The notes beneath the pieces were generated by a model, which was given only the letters and a program-made list of their open reading frames with translations, made no database searches and was not told where the DNA came from. A program made the position numbers and the translations under genes. From Amaranthus tricolor (Eukaryota > Streptophyta > Magnoliopsida > Caryophyllales > Amaranthaceae), in assembly GCF_026212465.1 (NCBI RefSeq), contig NC_080057.1, positions 17,060,124 to 17,124,123 of the forward strand: a DNA stretch of 64,000 nucleotides, in the 5' to 3' direction. Positions 13,200-24,508 of this stretch are shown here, piece after piece. Positions within the stretch are counted from its first letter, which is position 1. Every line of letters starts with the position of its first letter.

Positions 13200-15176
13200 G
13201 AAAAAATTGTAAATAACTACTGTAAAGTTTGAGTGCTTTTCGAATTACAGCCGCAAAGTTTAATTTTTGCGAATTATTGCCATGAAATATTAATTTTTGA
13301 TAGCATTCAGGCCACATGACTAGATTCGTAAATTTTGATTATTTTTGCTGGTTTTAACTTTGACTTTCCACTCACATATGTATTAACTACAGTAGTTAAT
13401 ACATAAACTCAACTACTTAACCATTCAACTCCCTTGTTCATTTCTCAAATAAATTAATTCCAACCATTGTAATTTGCATCTTCTTCAAACATTTGTGTTG
13501 CTCTTAGCCACCTCTATTAATGCTGAAGGTAAGCTTATTCTTAAAGCTTTGCCGCCAAATGGGTCCCACTCCCACCATAAACATGATAAATTAGTACAAT
13601 TTTTTGCTTGACTTTGTCCCTAAATGGGTCTCACTCCTACCATAAACAAGATGATAACCACGATAGCTCCCTTCCAAAATATATGTGCATGTCTTCCATC
13701 AAGGAAGAATCCCAACCCCATTATTGAAAACAAAAGGGGGGTTTTAATTAAATGAAAATTAAGTATTGAAAAAAATAATTAATCACTCAAAACATATCCT
13801 GAATTCATTTGTATGCAAAATTTCAAGCTACCAATATTAATTATAGTATAAAATTATAGAAGTTAGGGTTCTTATTGAAAGCAAATTGGGGGTTTACATG
13901 AAGAAGATTAATTGAAGATTAGAAGTTTCAAGTTAGGGTTTATATTAATTTAGGCCTTTTTGGATTGAAGTCAAGATTAATGGAAAATAAAGCAATTGAA
14001 GATCAACAAAGCGATTGAAAGCTATTCTTAAGAAGTTGGTCATCATCCATGGCTCTGAAATTCCTTAAGTAAAGTTTTCTATGATGAATTGATGTAACCT
14101 TATAATTACAAAGAATCACTTGATTTAAGTTCAATAATTTTTATGTTGTCGAAAATGATGGAGTTATTTTAATGGTTTTTTTTGGGAGAAATGGATAATG
14201 ATGAACATTTGAAAAAATGGTTAAGTTGAGAAATTATAAAAGAAAACAAGTTGAATATAATGATGATGATGATGAAAGAAAAGTGAATGAGGGAGTTGGG
14301 AGTTAACTACTGTAGTTAATTCATGGATGAGAGTGGAAAGTCAAAGTTAAAACCGGAAAAAATAGGTCAAAATGTACGGATCCGGTCATGTGGCCTGAAC
14401 GCTGTCAAAAATTAATAGGGAAATTCCACATGGTAGCATTCAGTTTTCATGAAACGTCAGTGGTAGCACTTTTGTAAGATTTTTCCACATGTTAGCATCC
14501 AGTTTATGCACTATCTAACGGCCGTAACATTTTCCGTTAAATTATTGTTAATTTCCGTTTAATTCATCATTTTGTAAGATTCTTCCACAAGGTAGCATCC
14601 AATTTTTGATCTTAAATGTTTAATTCACCGACTAATTTATCAACGCCTTAAATGTTGTAACAATTAAGTAGATATGTATTTAGTGCTTGGAATGCACCTT
14701 TTGAACTTATGAAATGCACTTTTTGAGCTTATAAAATGCTCTTTTTGATTATTTATTAGTGTTTGTAATGCACCTTTTGAACTTTATAATGTCAATAATT
14801 TGAATAAAAATAAAATTGTTACAACATTTAAGGGCGTTGATAAATTAATCGGAGAATTAAACGTTAAAATGGTTAATTAAACATTTGGGTGCTAAAATTG
14901 GATACTACCATGTGGAAAAATCTTACAAAATGATGAATCAAACAAATATTAACAAGGATTTAACGGAAAATGCTACAGCTGTTAGATAGTGCATAAACTG
15001 GATGCTATCACGTGGAAAAATCTTACAGAAGTGCTACTACTAGCGTTTCATGAATAGATGTAATTATGTGGAATTTCCCAAATTAATATTCGATGGCAGT
15101 AATTCGTAAAAATTAAACTTTACGATTGTAATTCACAAAACACTCAAACTTTGCAGCAGCTATTTGCAATTTTCTC
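13200..15176. mobile_element. Mutator-like element with ~205 bp terminal inverted repeats
   Basis: The left arm begins GAAAAAATTGTAAATAACTAC and the right arm, read inward, GAGAAAATTGCAAATAGCTGC. The arms stay similar for about 205 bp, through GTTTTAACTTTGACTTTCCACTC. Flanking 9-mers TTATTTATT (13191-13199) and TTATTTAAT (15177-15185) form a one-mismatch TSD of the length expected for Mutator-like elements. The right arm is split by another element (14418-15079). The interior has no ORF but holds a 66 bp tandem repeat (AAATGGGTCYCACTCCYACC, about 13557 and 13623). It is non-autonomous; about 1.3 kb without the nested insert. Confidence 0.9.
14418..15079. mobile_element. 662 bp foldback Mutator-like element nested in the right TIR
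   Basis: Both ends read GGGAAATTCCACAT inward. The arms (~290 bp) then match through GTAAGATTTTTCCAC, GCATCCAGTTTATGCACTAT and AAATGTTGTAACAATT, leaving only a short centre. A perfect 9 bp TSD, AAATTAATA, flanks it (14409-14417 and 15080-15088). Removing it restores the outer element's right arm to match its left arm across the junction. No ORF. Confidence 0.95.
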
Positions 15177-15839
15177 TTATTTAATATTTGCTTTTACAAT
15201 TCCAAATAATTTTTGCTCGTAGCCCTTGCCTTGGGTTTTTGTGTCATGTCACGCCAGGCTTTGGCTGTGTTTGGGCGTCTTCCATATCATTTTGGCTCAC
15301 TTTCAGCTTTTAATGTAGTGTGTACTCAAGTGCCAAATCTATTAACATTTGTAAAATAATTTGTAACAATGTCTTTGATTTCTTTGATCTTGCTTTTGTT
15401 CTCTTTTGTCCCTTAATTTTTTTTCCCAGCTAAAATAGAACTAGTGGCGCATAATGTTAACCCGAGGGGTGTGTGTTGGGGGATGTTTGGTTGCAGAGGG
15501 GATAACAAAGTGATCACATAGGTCTTAGAAGTGATCATATAGGCCTTAAAAGTGATACATAAGCGTATAAAAAAGTGATCACATAACCCTTAAAAGTGAT
15601 CACATAGTAAAATAAAAATAAGCACATAAACCTTTTAAAGTGATCATATAGGTCTTAAAAGTGATCATATAGGCCTTAAAAATGATACATAAGCTGTATA
15701 AAAAAGTGATCACATATGAGATAGCGTCCTAGTTTTAGGATGGTGCTAAACAAGCATTTGTGGGGAAGTTAAGGAAGATATTGACAAGAATGAAGATGTC
15801 TTCTTCATTGTCTACTGAATTAATGTATTCATGGGCTAT
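15177..15839. repeat. Tandem repeat tract with TGATCA motifs
   Basis: Between about 15511 and 15716 the words AAGTGATCACATAG, GTGATCATATAGGCCTT and GATACATAAGC recur. The larger unit is about 130 bp (GGTCTTAGAAGTGATCATAT at 15521 and again at 15651). Every short unit carries the palindrome TGATCA. The surrounding sequence has no gene. Confidence 0.8.
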
Positions 15840-16855
15840 TATGCCCTTCCCCCAACCTGCACCATTATCCCTTCTCGCGAGGGGTATGTCAGTAATCTTC
15901 TAGCACAAACTGGGCCCTGGAGCCCATTATCTCTCTTAGGTCATCAATGGTGAGAGCGGTGGCGCTAAGACCCGGCTTGGCCAGAGCCAGCTGGTCATCA
16001 GTGAGGGGGATAAAGTGGATCCCCTCCAGTACTTGAAGTGAAGGAGACTCCGGAACATCCAACCACCTCAAATGAGGCCATCCAGCAGTGTGTATCTTCT
16101 AGTTGAGTGGTGGCTCATGAGGTCAGCGCTCAGGAATCGGGCAACCATACACAGAGGCAAGGATGAATTGTTTGCCCACCATCAAAGTTGTTAAAATCGG
16201 GATTCTACTTAGAGTCGTTTACAGAGGTAGAATCGAATCGTAGAATCGTACGATTCTACAAATAAACTTAAATATATTAAAATATATAGTATCTTATCAT
16301 TATTATCCATCTTAAAAGTCTAAATTTATGAGTTAAAGTTTCTTTGACTTTATTTTTAAGAATTTAAAGAAAACTTTTTAATAATTAGTTTAAATCTTCA
16401 AACCGATTAGGGAATTTATTTTTTAAAAGTTTTCATGATGATACATTTGAAATTTATTTATATAAATGAAAGAGATTAGTGAAAGATGGTACATAAGAAA
16501 AATTAATAATAATTAATACTAAATTAGTAGAATCGGATCATTAAATTGTAGGATCGTAGAATCGTCTTATGATTCTACATCTAAAAATTTTATTCCAACT
16601 AGAATCGTAAGATTCTACAACTTTAAGATTCTACCTACGATTCAAATCGTTCACTTGTTTTTGGATCGTAAAATCGTAGAACAGAATCGCAATTTTAACA
16701 ACAATGCCCACCATATGCATTTATGTCTAAACACATATGGGCATCTACAGTTCCGTCGATATGCTAAAACATCGTGGAATTTCGCCTCTCGAGTCATGTC
16801 ATACAATAGTTTGGATTTGAGTAGCCGATTCCATACCTAGTTGACACAAACGCCG
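15840..16855 (-). pseudogene. Unassigned coding-like remnant, interrupted
   Basis: This stretch is GC-richer than its surroundings and has an open minus-strand frame. It includes RWLDVPESPSLQVLEGIHFI, PLTDDQLALAKPGLSATALT and DDLREIMGSRAQFVLEDY (15889-16071), and upstream GKQFILASVYGCPIPER before a stop. Beyond the element at 16183-16704 the same sequence class continues to about 16855. Several stops lie in the frame. I do not recognise the family; it reads like a decayed protein-coding or retroelement-derived ORF. Confidence 0.45.
16183..16704. mobile_element. 522 bp non-autonomous element with 10 bp TSD
   Basis: A perfect 10 bp duplication, TGCCCACCAT, flanks it (16173-16182 and 16705-16714). 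Internal termini show GTTGTTAAAATCGGGATTCT and, inward from the right, GTTGTTAAAATTGCGATTCT. Subterminal regions are packed with GATTCTACGATT-like words. The TSD length suits a Mutator-like origin. Related sequence occurs at about 60225-61370. Confidence 0.85.
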
Positions 16856-17263
16856 AGTTGCATGGGATTGATCATCGTTATAGGAACAAAAACTATCCCA
16901 TATGACATCGAATATATATACACAGAAATAGATTGAATGAGAGTGACATGTCGTTTAAGGTATCTAATTCACAAGTTAGACTCTAGCCGAGTACATGAGG
17001 TGGTAAATCTCGGTGTCTCACCACCTTTATCTCACAATTAGCCAACATCAACGTTAAGAGGTATAATAATTACAAGTATTTTTACTTGACAAGTGCAATC
17101 ATTGGTCTACACTATTTTGGTTTGCACCAACCTCACCAATCTATTATATGATGATCGATTGATGTTAATGAAAACTACGCTAATAACTAAAACTACAATA
17201 CAATGTATGTTGAAATTGTCATTTAAACAACCTTAGTTGCTGATGTTAATGGTGTCATTGAAG

Positions 17264-19177
17264 TTAATTATCGCGTCCCTCGATATCCAATATTCTCAAA
17301 TTTTCAACTTTACCCAAGTATTTTGGTAACTCTTTCAAGCTATGACATCGTCTTAGTCTGAACGTTTGTAGATTATTCAACTTTATAACTGAATCGAAAA
17401 TCATTTCAACTCTTCATTACTAGAGATATCTAAGTACCTTAAATGTATCAAATTTCCTATTGAGTCGGACAAAACTTTAATATTTGACACTTTCAATGCC
17501 CTTAGCCATATCCAACTTACTAGCAAACTCTTTAAAAAGTAGTCCCTTTGGACATTAGTAAACAATGTGTCCAAATATAAAAAGGATCGAATTCGATTGA
17601 GACTAAATGAGTAATCTTTTATATCACGAGTACAAGATAGATGACGAACATTAATTCTATTCACGTCAGTGATATAATTTGATGCACAAATCTCCTTTTC
17701 GATAGATCTTTGAGTCATTTCATACATGAGATTATGTATCTTACACGAAACAATCGCACCACATTCATCATAATCAACATCTTCAAAGAAACATTGTCTA
17801 AACAAGATTGAAAAATATTCTTCTGCAATATCTTCCATTCTTTGACCATTATTATTATATGCAACAATGTAACCTTGTGCCATCCAAGGACTTTTTAACA
17901 CCTCCTTATCTATAACATAATCTTTAGGGAATATTGCACAATAAGAGAAACAACTCTTTAATGGGGACTCATGCATGTCATAACTATATTTCAATATTGG
18001 TATAATATCTTTTTTATTTTCCTTCAACAAAAGAGAAACTAACCTTTTGAAGTGATAGCCAATTACTCTTGCCTTTACCATATATAATGACTTCAGGCTA
18101 CTCTTATAGCAAGTGGAACCCCAACACACTCTTCAACAATATTGTGCCCAATTTTAACAAACTCATCCAAATGGTTTAGTTGCATTGATCCAAACCCCAT
18201 AATTTCAAATAAATCCCAAGCCTTATCCTCGGACAAGCCTTCTGGAATATGAATTAGACCACCACTGGTAACTCTAGATGTGTCTTGTGAAGGTGTAGTT
18301 ACCAAAATCCAACTTCCTTTATGACCTCCTAATAAAACATTAGCTATCTTTTTCCATTGATTGCAGTGTTCAGTCCTTACATCATCAAATACTAGCAAGC
18401 ATTTTCTACTTACTAACTTTTTTTAAGCTCTTTTTATTTTCACCTCTTCCATAGGTAATTTTTGTCTGCTTGACCGTTTTCCATTAATTGCGGCAAAAAT
18501 TTTACAAAGAGTTTCTCCTACATTCAATTGATCTTTATTACAGACACATGTCCAGAACCTCAAAGGAAATGCACTTTTGAATCTTTCATCATCGTACACT
18601 AATCGGGCTAGAGTAGTTTTTCCTGTGCTTTCCATCTCCACCATATCCCTTTGCACCTTTGAATCTATTAATAAGTTTACAATCTTCTCATGATCCTCTT
18701 CTCTCCCAATGATAATACCCTTATTCACATTACAAATAAGATCCCTTTATTTTTACGATAATATGTTTATCTAGGTGACCGACTTGATTGCTAGCCCCCA
18801 AAACATATAGATTGTGATCATTGGTAATATCATCCAGTTTTTCCCTAATCTTCTTTACTTATCGATACATTTTGTAAAAATTAACTAAATCAACGAGAAA
18901 AGAAAAGATTAATCTTTTGGGAGGCTTTCATTTCAGTGACTAACTCATTGAATAGATCATCAGCATCATACACAACATTATTAAGTCGTTCGATCCAATG
19001 TTGTGCTTCTTTTCCTTTGGTGTCCTTGCTTCCCTCTACGTCAAGAAGCATTCCCGCAATAGATTTGACAATATTTTGAAGGGAATCAAGTTCTAATTTG
19101 AAGCATAAAAAGGATGACATGTTTTTGAGCTTAAAATGTTTCAAAGTGGCCAAGAGATTTCATGTGCTCAAGGCCAT
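17264..19177 (-). pseudogene. CC-NBS-LRR (NLR) immune receptor pseudogene
   Basis: Plant intracellular immune-receptor architecture is visible in order on the minus strand. There is an Rx-type coiled-coil (KELDSL-like region to DADDLFNEL, 19153-18890), then a linker (VKKIREKLDDI). The NB-ARC domain has an altered P-loop MESTGKTTLARLVYDD, a kinase-2-like MLVFDDV, WILVTT, and CVGVPLAIRV. ARC2 has SCFSYCAIFPKDYVIDKE and a degenerate MHD (CKIHNLMYEM). Leucine-rich repeats follow (LRALKVSNIKVL, LIHLRYLDIS, ELPKYLGKVENLRILDIEG). Frameshifts or stops near 19160, 18850-18730, 18420, 18100 and 17400, and an LRR region ending after only about three repeats, make it non-functional. Boundaries come from the first plausible ATG (19177) and the final stop (17264). 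Confidence 0.93.
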
Positions 19178-19769
19178 GGTTTTGAGATTGAAAAAAATTA
19201 AGGTTAGTTGAGGTGGTAATATTGTGAAAGAATAACAAATATTGGATTGCAATATCATGTTCTAGTATTCCTAATGTATTTGTGTTGTTGAGTTTTATAT
19301 AGTGGCATGAATAACTTGTTATTTTGTTTAAGTTGTAATTAAGAACTAGTTGAGGTTATGAGAATGACCTTAAGGAAAGAATAAATTTCAAGTATGACCT
19401 ACCTTAATCATCTAAGTATATAATGGATTTGTTTAATTATTAAGGTTTAAATATAGACATTTAAGTACTCTTTTCCCTTCCTAATAATATTTACAATTTG
19501 TGCACAACTAACAATGTGATAAAAATGAATGAAGTGAGAAAAGAAATGCTTACGGCAAAGACTATGTATAAGAATATATTATTTAAAGAATTGCGAATTA
19601 CATGCTTAAAATTTAGAATTTTTGCGAATTACAGTCTTAATGGTTATTTTTTTGCGAAATACAGCTATTTAAGTATCAAAATTTGCAGGTTCAGACCAAA
19701 GTATCAAAGAATACGTTTGAGTTTTTACTTATCTTAATGTATTCAAAATACTATTATATACTCATTGTT
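19178..19769. other. Intergenic; fragment of the Mutator-like TIR family
   Basis: The upstream flank of the NLR pseudogene. At about 19588-19690, GCGAATTACAGTCTTA-type repeats match the arm sequence of the element at 13200-15176, so a degraded terminal fragment is likely. No gene. Confidence 0.4.
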
Positions 19770-20639
19770 CAACTTTATTCATCACTTTTTCTAAGTTTTC
19801 TTGATCAATGATTTATAATGTTGGCATATATTTAATTTTTGTAGGCATAAGAGAGTCTCCAACAAATATTCATATATTTATGATATAAAAAAATTGTTTA
19901 ATGAATTCCAACGTTAAGAAATTTTACAAATGACAAATCTTTTAAAAGAATTATGGCTGTGATTTTCCTTCAAAGTTAGTAGTATGTAAGATTATAATAC
20001 CAATATTTTGATCTAACATAGTAAATTCATGATTGACAAATATAATTTCTTCAGATTTAGACATATCAAGAGTACTTTTGTCTATGTTGACTTCTCATAC
20101 AATTAAATAATTACAAATGGCAAAGCTCAAAAACTTTAACATCTGTAATTATCCTAGAAAATTAATATTATGTATGATAATCTAATCTCACAAATACTGT
20201 CAATACAAGTGCCAAAACACTTAATAATGATGATGAATTTGATCACTTAATCGAACATGTCTTAGCTTGTACTTTGGAGAGGAACGATGAGGATGTGTCG
20301 TATGTGAGTGAATTAAGGTTTGAAAAGATTGATGAGGTGCTTAAACTGATGCAAATGAAGGTGGAACCATGTCTTGAAGCAAGACATGGTATGAAGGTTG
20401 CTCGAACAAGGCAACATGAAAACTAAGTCAAAAGTGGAGTGGAGAGGTGTGCTCGTCCAAGGCACTAAAGTGCTCGTTCAAGGCACATTGTGCAGGTGGG
20501 TTCTGAACTAAGTGCTCGTTCGAGCACTGTGCCTCGTTTTCCTTATTGGTCAGTTTGGCCACTTGATAGGCATTGTGTAACTTATTGTTTAATGCTTGTT
20601 TATTGTGATGTTTATTGTCATACTTAATTGGTAAGTTAA

Positions 20640-22140
20640 TGATAGGTCGTTTTGCTACCAAAAATAATTCCTAATTCACCTAACTAGTATAGTTGGGTAA
20701 GTAGGGTCGAACCACTGTGGAAGGACAAGTAAAATCACAAGTTGAACCAAGTTCACTAACGCTAACAATCAAATGTTGGAAATTTTTGTTTATCTAATAT
20801 AATGCAAAAACAAGAGATGAATGAAATTCAATAATTAAAAACCTAGGGCTAAGAAGGATTCACTATGCATCGATCATGATTCATGAACAATAATTGGGAT
20901 AGGAATGAATATAGGCGAAGGAATGTGTTGCTCTCGCAAACAAATTCGACAATCAAACAATAAAAGAAGCTATCGCGATTAAAGCTTAACTGTTCAAAGA
21001 AGGAAATCTTTCACTCAAACTCGCAACTTTCGCTTATAGAATTGAGTGAATAAAACTTGCAAATTGGCCAAACATGCAATCAATACAAAACCTATCAATT
21101 GAATCACCTAGACAAACCAAGTTTAAATCCTAAAATCAAACAAAAATCATGATCTTTTGCATAGTTTCACCAAGCCCTAGCAATAAAACTACTCACTACG
21201 CATATTAAAACTAACAAGAGATTCAAGAATGAAATTCATGGGGGACATTAAATTCAAACTTAATGGAGAGATAATCATGCAAGGATAACGATGATAAACG
21301 AGAACAAGAAATTAGGATTGAAAGAAAATACCTTTAATATAATTAAAATTACAAATTCCGATTGTTGAATTACAATCTTCCAAAGCAAGAAATAATAGAA
21401 ATCCCCATTGATATCAAATCCTAAGGAAAAGAAAAAAAAACCAGAGAAAAAAAAAGCGTGCCCTAAAATTCCCTTCAAATGCTATATATATCTCCTTCCA
21501 AAAAGATCGGAGGTTACCGGAAGTTACAAAAAAAATAACTGCTTGACCCGGCCGGGTATGTGGAAACTAAATCTCAAACATCAAAAGTTTCTAAGTTCAG
21601 GAGTAAACCCGGCCGGGTATGTGGAAACCCGCCCGGGTATGAGAGGCTCACCCGGCCGGGTATGTGGAAACCCGCCCGGGTATGAGAGGCTCACCCGGCC
21701 GGGTATGTGGAAACCCGGCCGGGTCCGTGTGGCAACTTTTTCCTCCAAATAACGTCTTCAAATTCTTCTAAGTATCAAATGCAAACCCGGCCGGGTATGT
21801 GGAAACCCACCCGGGTATGAGAGGCTCACCCGGCCGGGTATGAGGAAACCCACCCGGGTATGAGAGGCTCACCCGGCCGGGTATGAGGAAACCCACCCGG
21901 GTATGAGACCTGGTCAGCACAAAAATGACCTTTGAGTAGCTTATGACCTTCCAACTTGCAAATCTCGCTCCAAGAGTCGATTCCTAGTATAATTAGAGCT
22001 TTGTACCTACAAAAATAGATAAGAAACAAACACTCCAACCAAGCATAAAAACCAATAGAAAATTGAGCAAAATACGTGAGAAATGCTATGAAAATACAAT
22101 GGGGGCATAGTAGAAAATAATGTATAAAATACACATATCA
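20640..22140 (-). mobile_element. Gypsy-type solo LTR, 1501 bp, nested
   Basis: Read on the minus strand it begins TGATATGTGTATTTTATACA and ends GACCTATCA, with a perfect TSD GTTAA (20635-20639 and 22141-22145). The opening word and the terminal GTGGTTCGACCCTACTTACC are typical of long LTRs of Tat/Ogre-like gypsy elements; that family call is inference. No internal region remains, so it is a recombined solo LTR. Confidence 0.88.
21546..21910. repeat. GC-rich minisatellite with CCCGGCCGGG palindromes
   Basis: About a dozen copies of ACCCGGCCGGGTATGTGGAA and ACCCGCCCGGGTATGAGAGG alternate in ~43 bp composite units. They occur in two blocks (21546-21730 and 21785-21910) separated by unique LTR sequence. 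They are sharply GC- and CpG-rich in an AT-rich window. Confidence 0.93.
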
Positions 22141-22808
22141 GTTAATTGTGTGATGTAATTGTGCTTTATGGTGCATTGAAGTGTGACTCTAAGAATGATA
22201 CTCACATTCCTCTATAAAAGGGAGTATCATTCATAGAGCAAAGGGCACCACAAAAACACACTTTGAGAGAAAGTTATTACTTTGATTGAAACTTGAGAGT
22301 GTTCATCATTGTTCTAGCATTTTGTGATCTTGAGAGGATTATTCTCAAGATAGGGGAGGTTTATTATAATTGTATTGTTGAATTATTTATAATAAAACTA
22401 CATTTGAGGGGGAGGTACCTAAAATATCTCATAAACACTTGTGTTCATCTTTTGCATTTGATTTTCATCTTGTTTTTAATTTTAAATCTCTTTGAGGCTT
22501 TCATTTCAAATACGAAAACCATAAATGAATCTTCTAAAACTTCCTTCAAGATCAATTTTGATTACAAAATAGATTAGCAATAGAATGAGATTAGAAGATT
22601 CTAGGAAACACTTGGTTTTTCTCTTATTGTACAAGTGAATCTCCATTGGCACCTCTAACATTCTTCCACTTATCCTATTTAAAATGCATGCCTAGCTCTC
22701 GAAAAATGTTTTTTATAACTAGATAGGCTTTTTTTTTTGGTTACTTAGTGCTATCGCTTTCCTGTTTTTATCTGAGTGTAGGCTAGCTTGGGGAGTCTCT
22801 TATTAGAG

Positions 22809-22814
<6 letters not shown>

Positions 22815-22889
<75 letters not shown>
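22815..22889. repeat. (TA)n microsatellite
   Basis: Pure AT dinucleotide run directly followed by the first of several small inverted-repeat elements. Confidence 0.97.
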
Positions 22890-22891
<2 letters not shown>

Positions 22892-23150
22892 AGAGAGATC
22901 GAATAAGAAGGGTGTTCAAATTAAGAAGCATAAGAACATTTTACACTTTTGATTTGAATTAGATAAACAAATCTAAGGTCACATCGAGCTAAAAGCACTT
23001 AATTGTATGTAAAAGTCACTATCTTACACAGAAAAAATTCTATGTCATAAATCTGAAAAATGTTCTTAATTTATAATATAGTATCATTTTTTGTATATAT
23101 AGTAATTAACAAAAAATCCTTCTCATTTTTAAATCCTTCTTATTTGATCA
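22890..23150. mobile_element. Small element between TA tracts (GATCGAATAAGAAGG ends)
   Basis: The left end GAGATCGAATAAGAAGG is mirrored at the right by CCTTCTTATTTGATC, followed again by a TA run. An inverted-repeat, non-coding element of about 260 bp placed inside TA dinucleotides. Confidence 0.55.
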
Positions 23151-23163
23151 TATATATATATAT

Positions 23164-23571
<408 letters not shown>

Positions 23572-23574
23572 CAC

Positions 23575-24097
23575 CAGATGAAAACAACGAAAGTGGTGAA
23601 AACTGAAAACCAGACTGATATATACATATTATGGCAATTGGCAACAGGTGTACATAATATCTTATCGGGTGCACATATTATAATGAAGGAAAAAGTTCAT
23701 ATTATTTATAGAAATGCCATCTAAATATGTAAGCATCTATGTATACCTTTTAAAAAATATCCAATTATTTACAGAATTTCCATCGAAATATGTATACTAT
23801 TTAAGCTTTATGTACACCTGTTTATAGTTTTCACTACTTTAATTGGTTTTCATAAAAAGGTGTTACTTTTTACATAAAAATGTGTTATTTTTCGAAAAAA
23901 CGTGTTATTTTGTATTTATATTTTTTTGTGAAAGTAACATTTTTTTTTGTTAAAAAGTACTAGATTTTTGTAAAAACAAAAGTAACATTTTTTTTGTGCA
24001 AAAGTAATACCTTTTCTATGAAAAAGTAACACATTTTTATCGGAAAGATTGGTTCTCACGGTTCTTATATAAGCTTGGCTCTCATTGGAACTTGACT
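23575..24097. mobile_element. Two further MITE-like segments between TA tracts
   Basis: The left part (about 23575-23860) has arms GATGAAAACAACGAAAGTGG and, inward from the right, TATGAAAACCAATTAAAGTAG. The right part (to 24097) ends with the same terminus as the 23164-23452 element (inward: CAAGTTCCAATGAGAGCC). A (TA)n run follows at 24098-24124. Non-coding. Confidence 0.5.
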
Positions 24098-24124
24098 TAT
24101 ATATATATATATATATATATATAT

Positions 24125-24508
24125 CCTTTGTTTATGTATAATAAATACTAATATTACCTTTATGTATAAAAAATGACTCAATTAATAAGATATTACTATC
24201 ACCCATTAATTAAAGTAAAAAAACTAATTAGTTGCTCGAAATAAAAGTAAAAAACAAAATTGACTATTTATTGTCTTAATCATGTAAATACATTAAAGTG
24301 AAAAGAATATGCAAATTTTTTTGTAAGACTAACTGATTTTAAAACTAAATTGTTAATATAAAATATGAGGAAATCATGTAAATGTTAAAATCATTAAATG
24401 TCTAGCAGGTAATACATTGAAAATAAAGTAAAGTCAATGAACGTCGATACTCGATACTATTACAACTTACAAGTACCAAATATTGTTTAAGTTTGGCCAA
24501 AAATATTT
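24125..24508. other. AT-rich intergenic DNA
   Basis: No gene, RNA or clear repeat seen. Confidence 0.4.

Larger units (their letters stand above)
20198..22508 (+). mobile_element. Copia-type solo LTR (about 805 bp without nested insert)
   Basis: It starts TGTCAATACAAG, ends CTTTCATTTCA, and is flanked by the perfect 5 bp TSD AATAC (20193-20197 and 22509-22513). The uninterrupted copy B at 26260 serves as the empty site. It contains TGCTCGTTCGAGCA words, a TATA-like CTATAAAAGGGAG (about 22211) and an R-like CACAAAAACACACTTTGAG. An open frame near 20227-20427 is LTR sequence, not a gene. The copia assignment rests on general LTR style. Confidence 0.85.
19770..22615. repeat. Dispersed repeat, copy A, split by LTR insertion
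   Basis: Sequence 19770-20197 plus 22509-22615 matches 25835-26370, where it is continuous (shared words include GAGAGTCTCCAACAAATATT, TTTGATCTAACATAGTAA and ATGAATCTTCTAAAACTTCC). The interruption in copy A is the nested LTR block 20198-22508. The nature of the parent repeat is unknown, and no coding is seen. Confidence 0.85.

Noticed and set aside
20227..20427. Open frame encoding LIEHVLACTLERNDEDVSYV and further residues
   Set aside because: It lies wholly within a solo LTR bounded by TG/CA and a perfect TSD, so it is LTR sequence rather than a gene.
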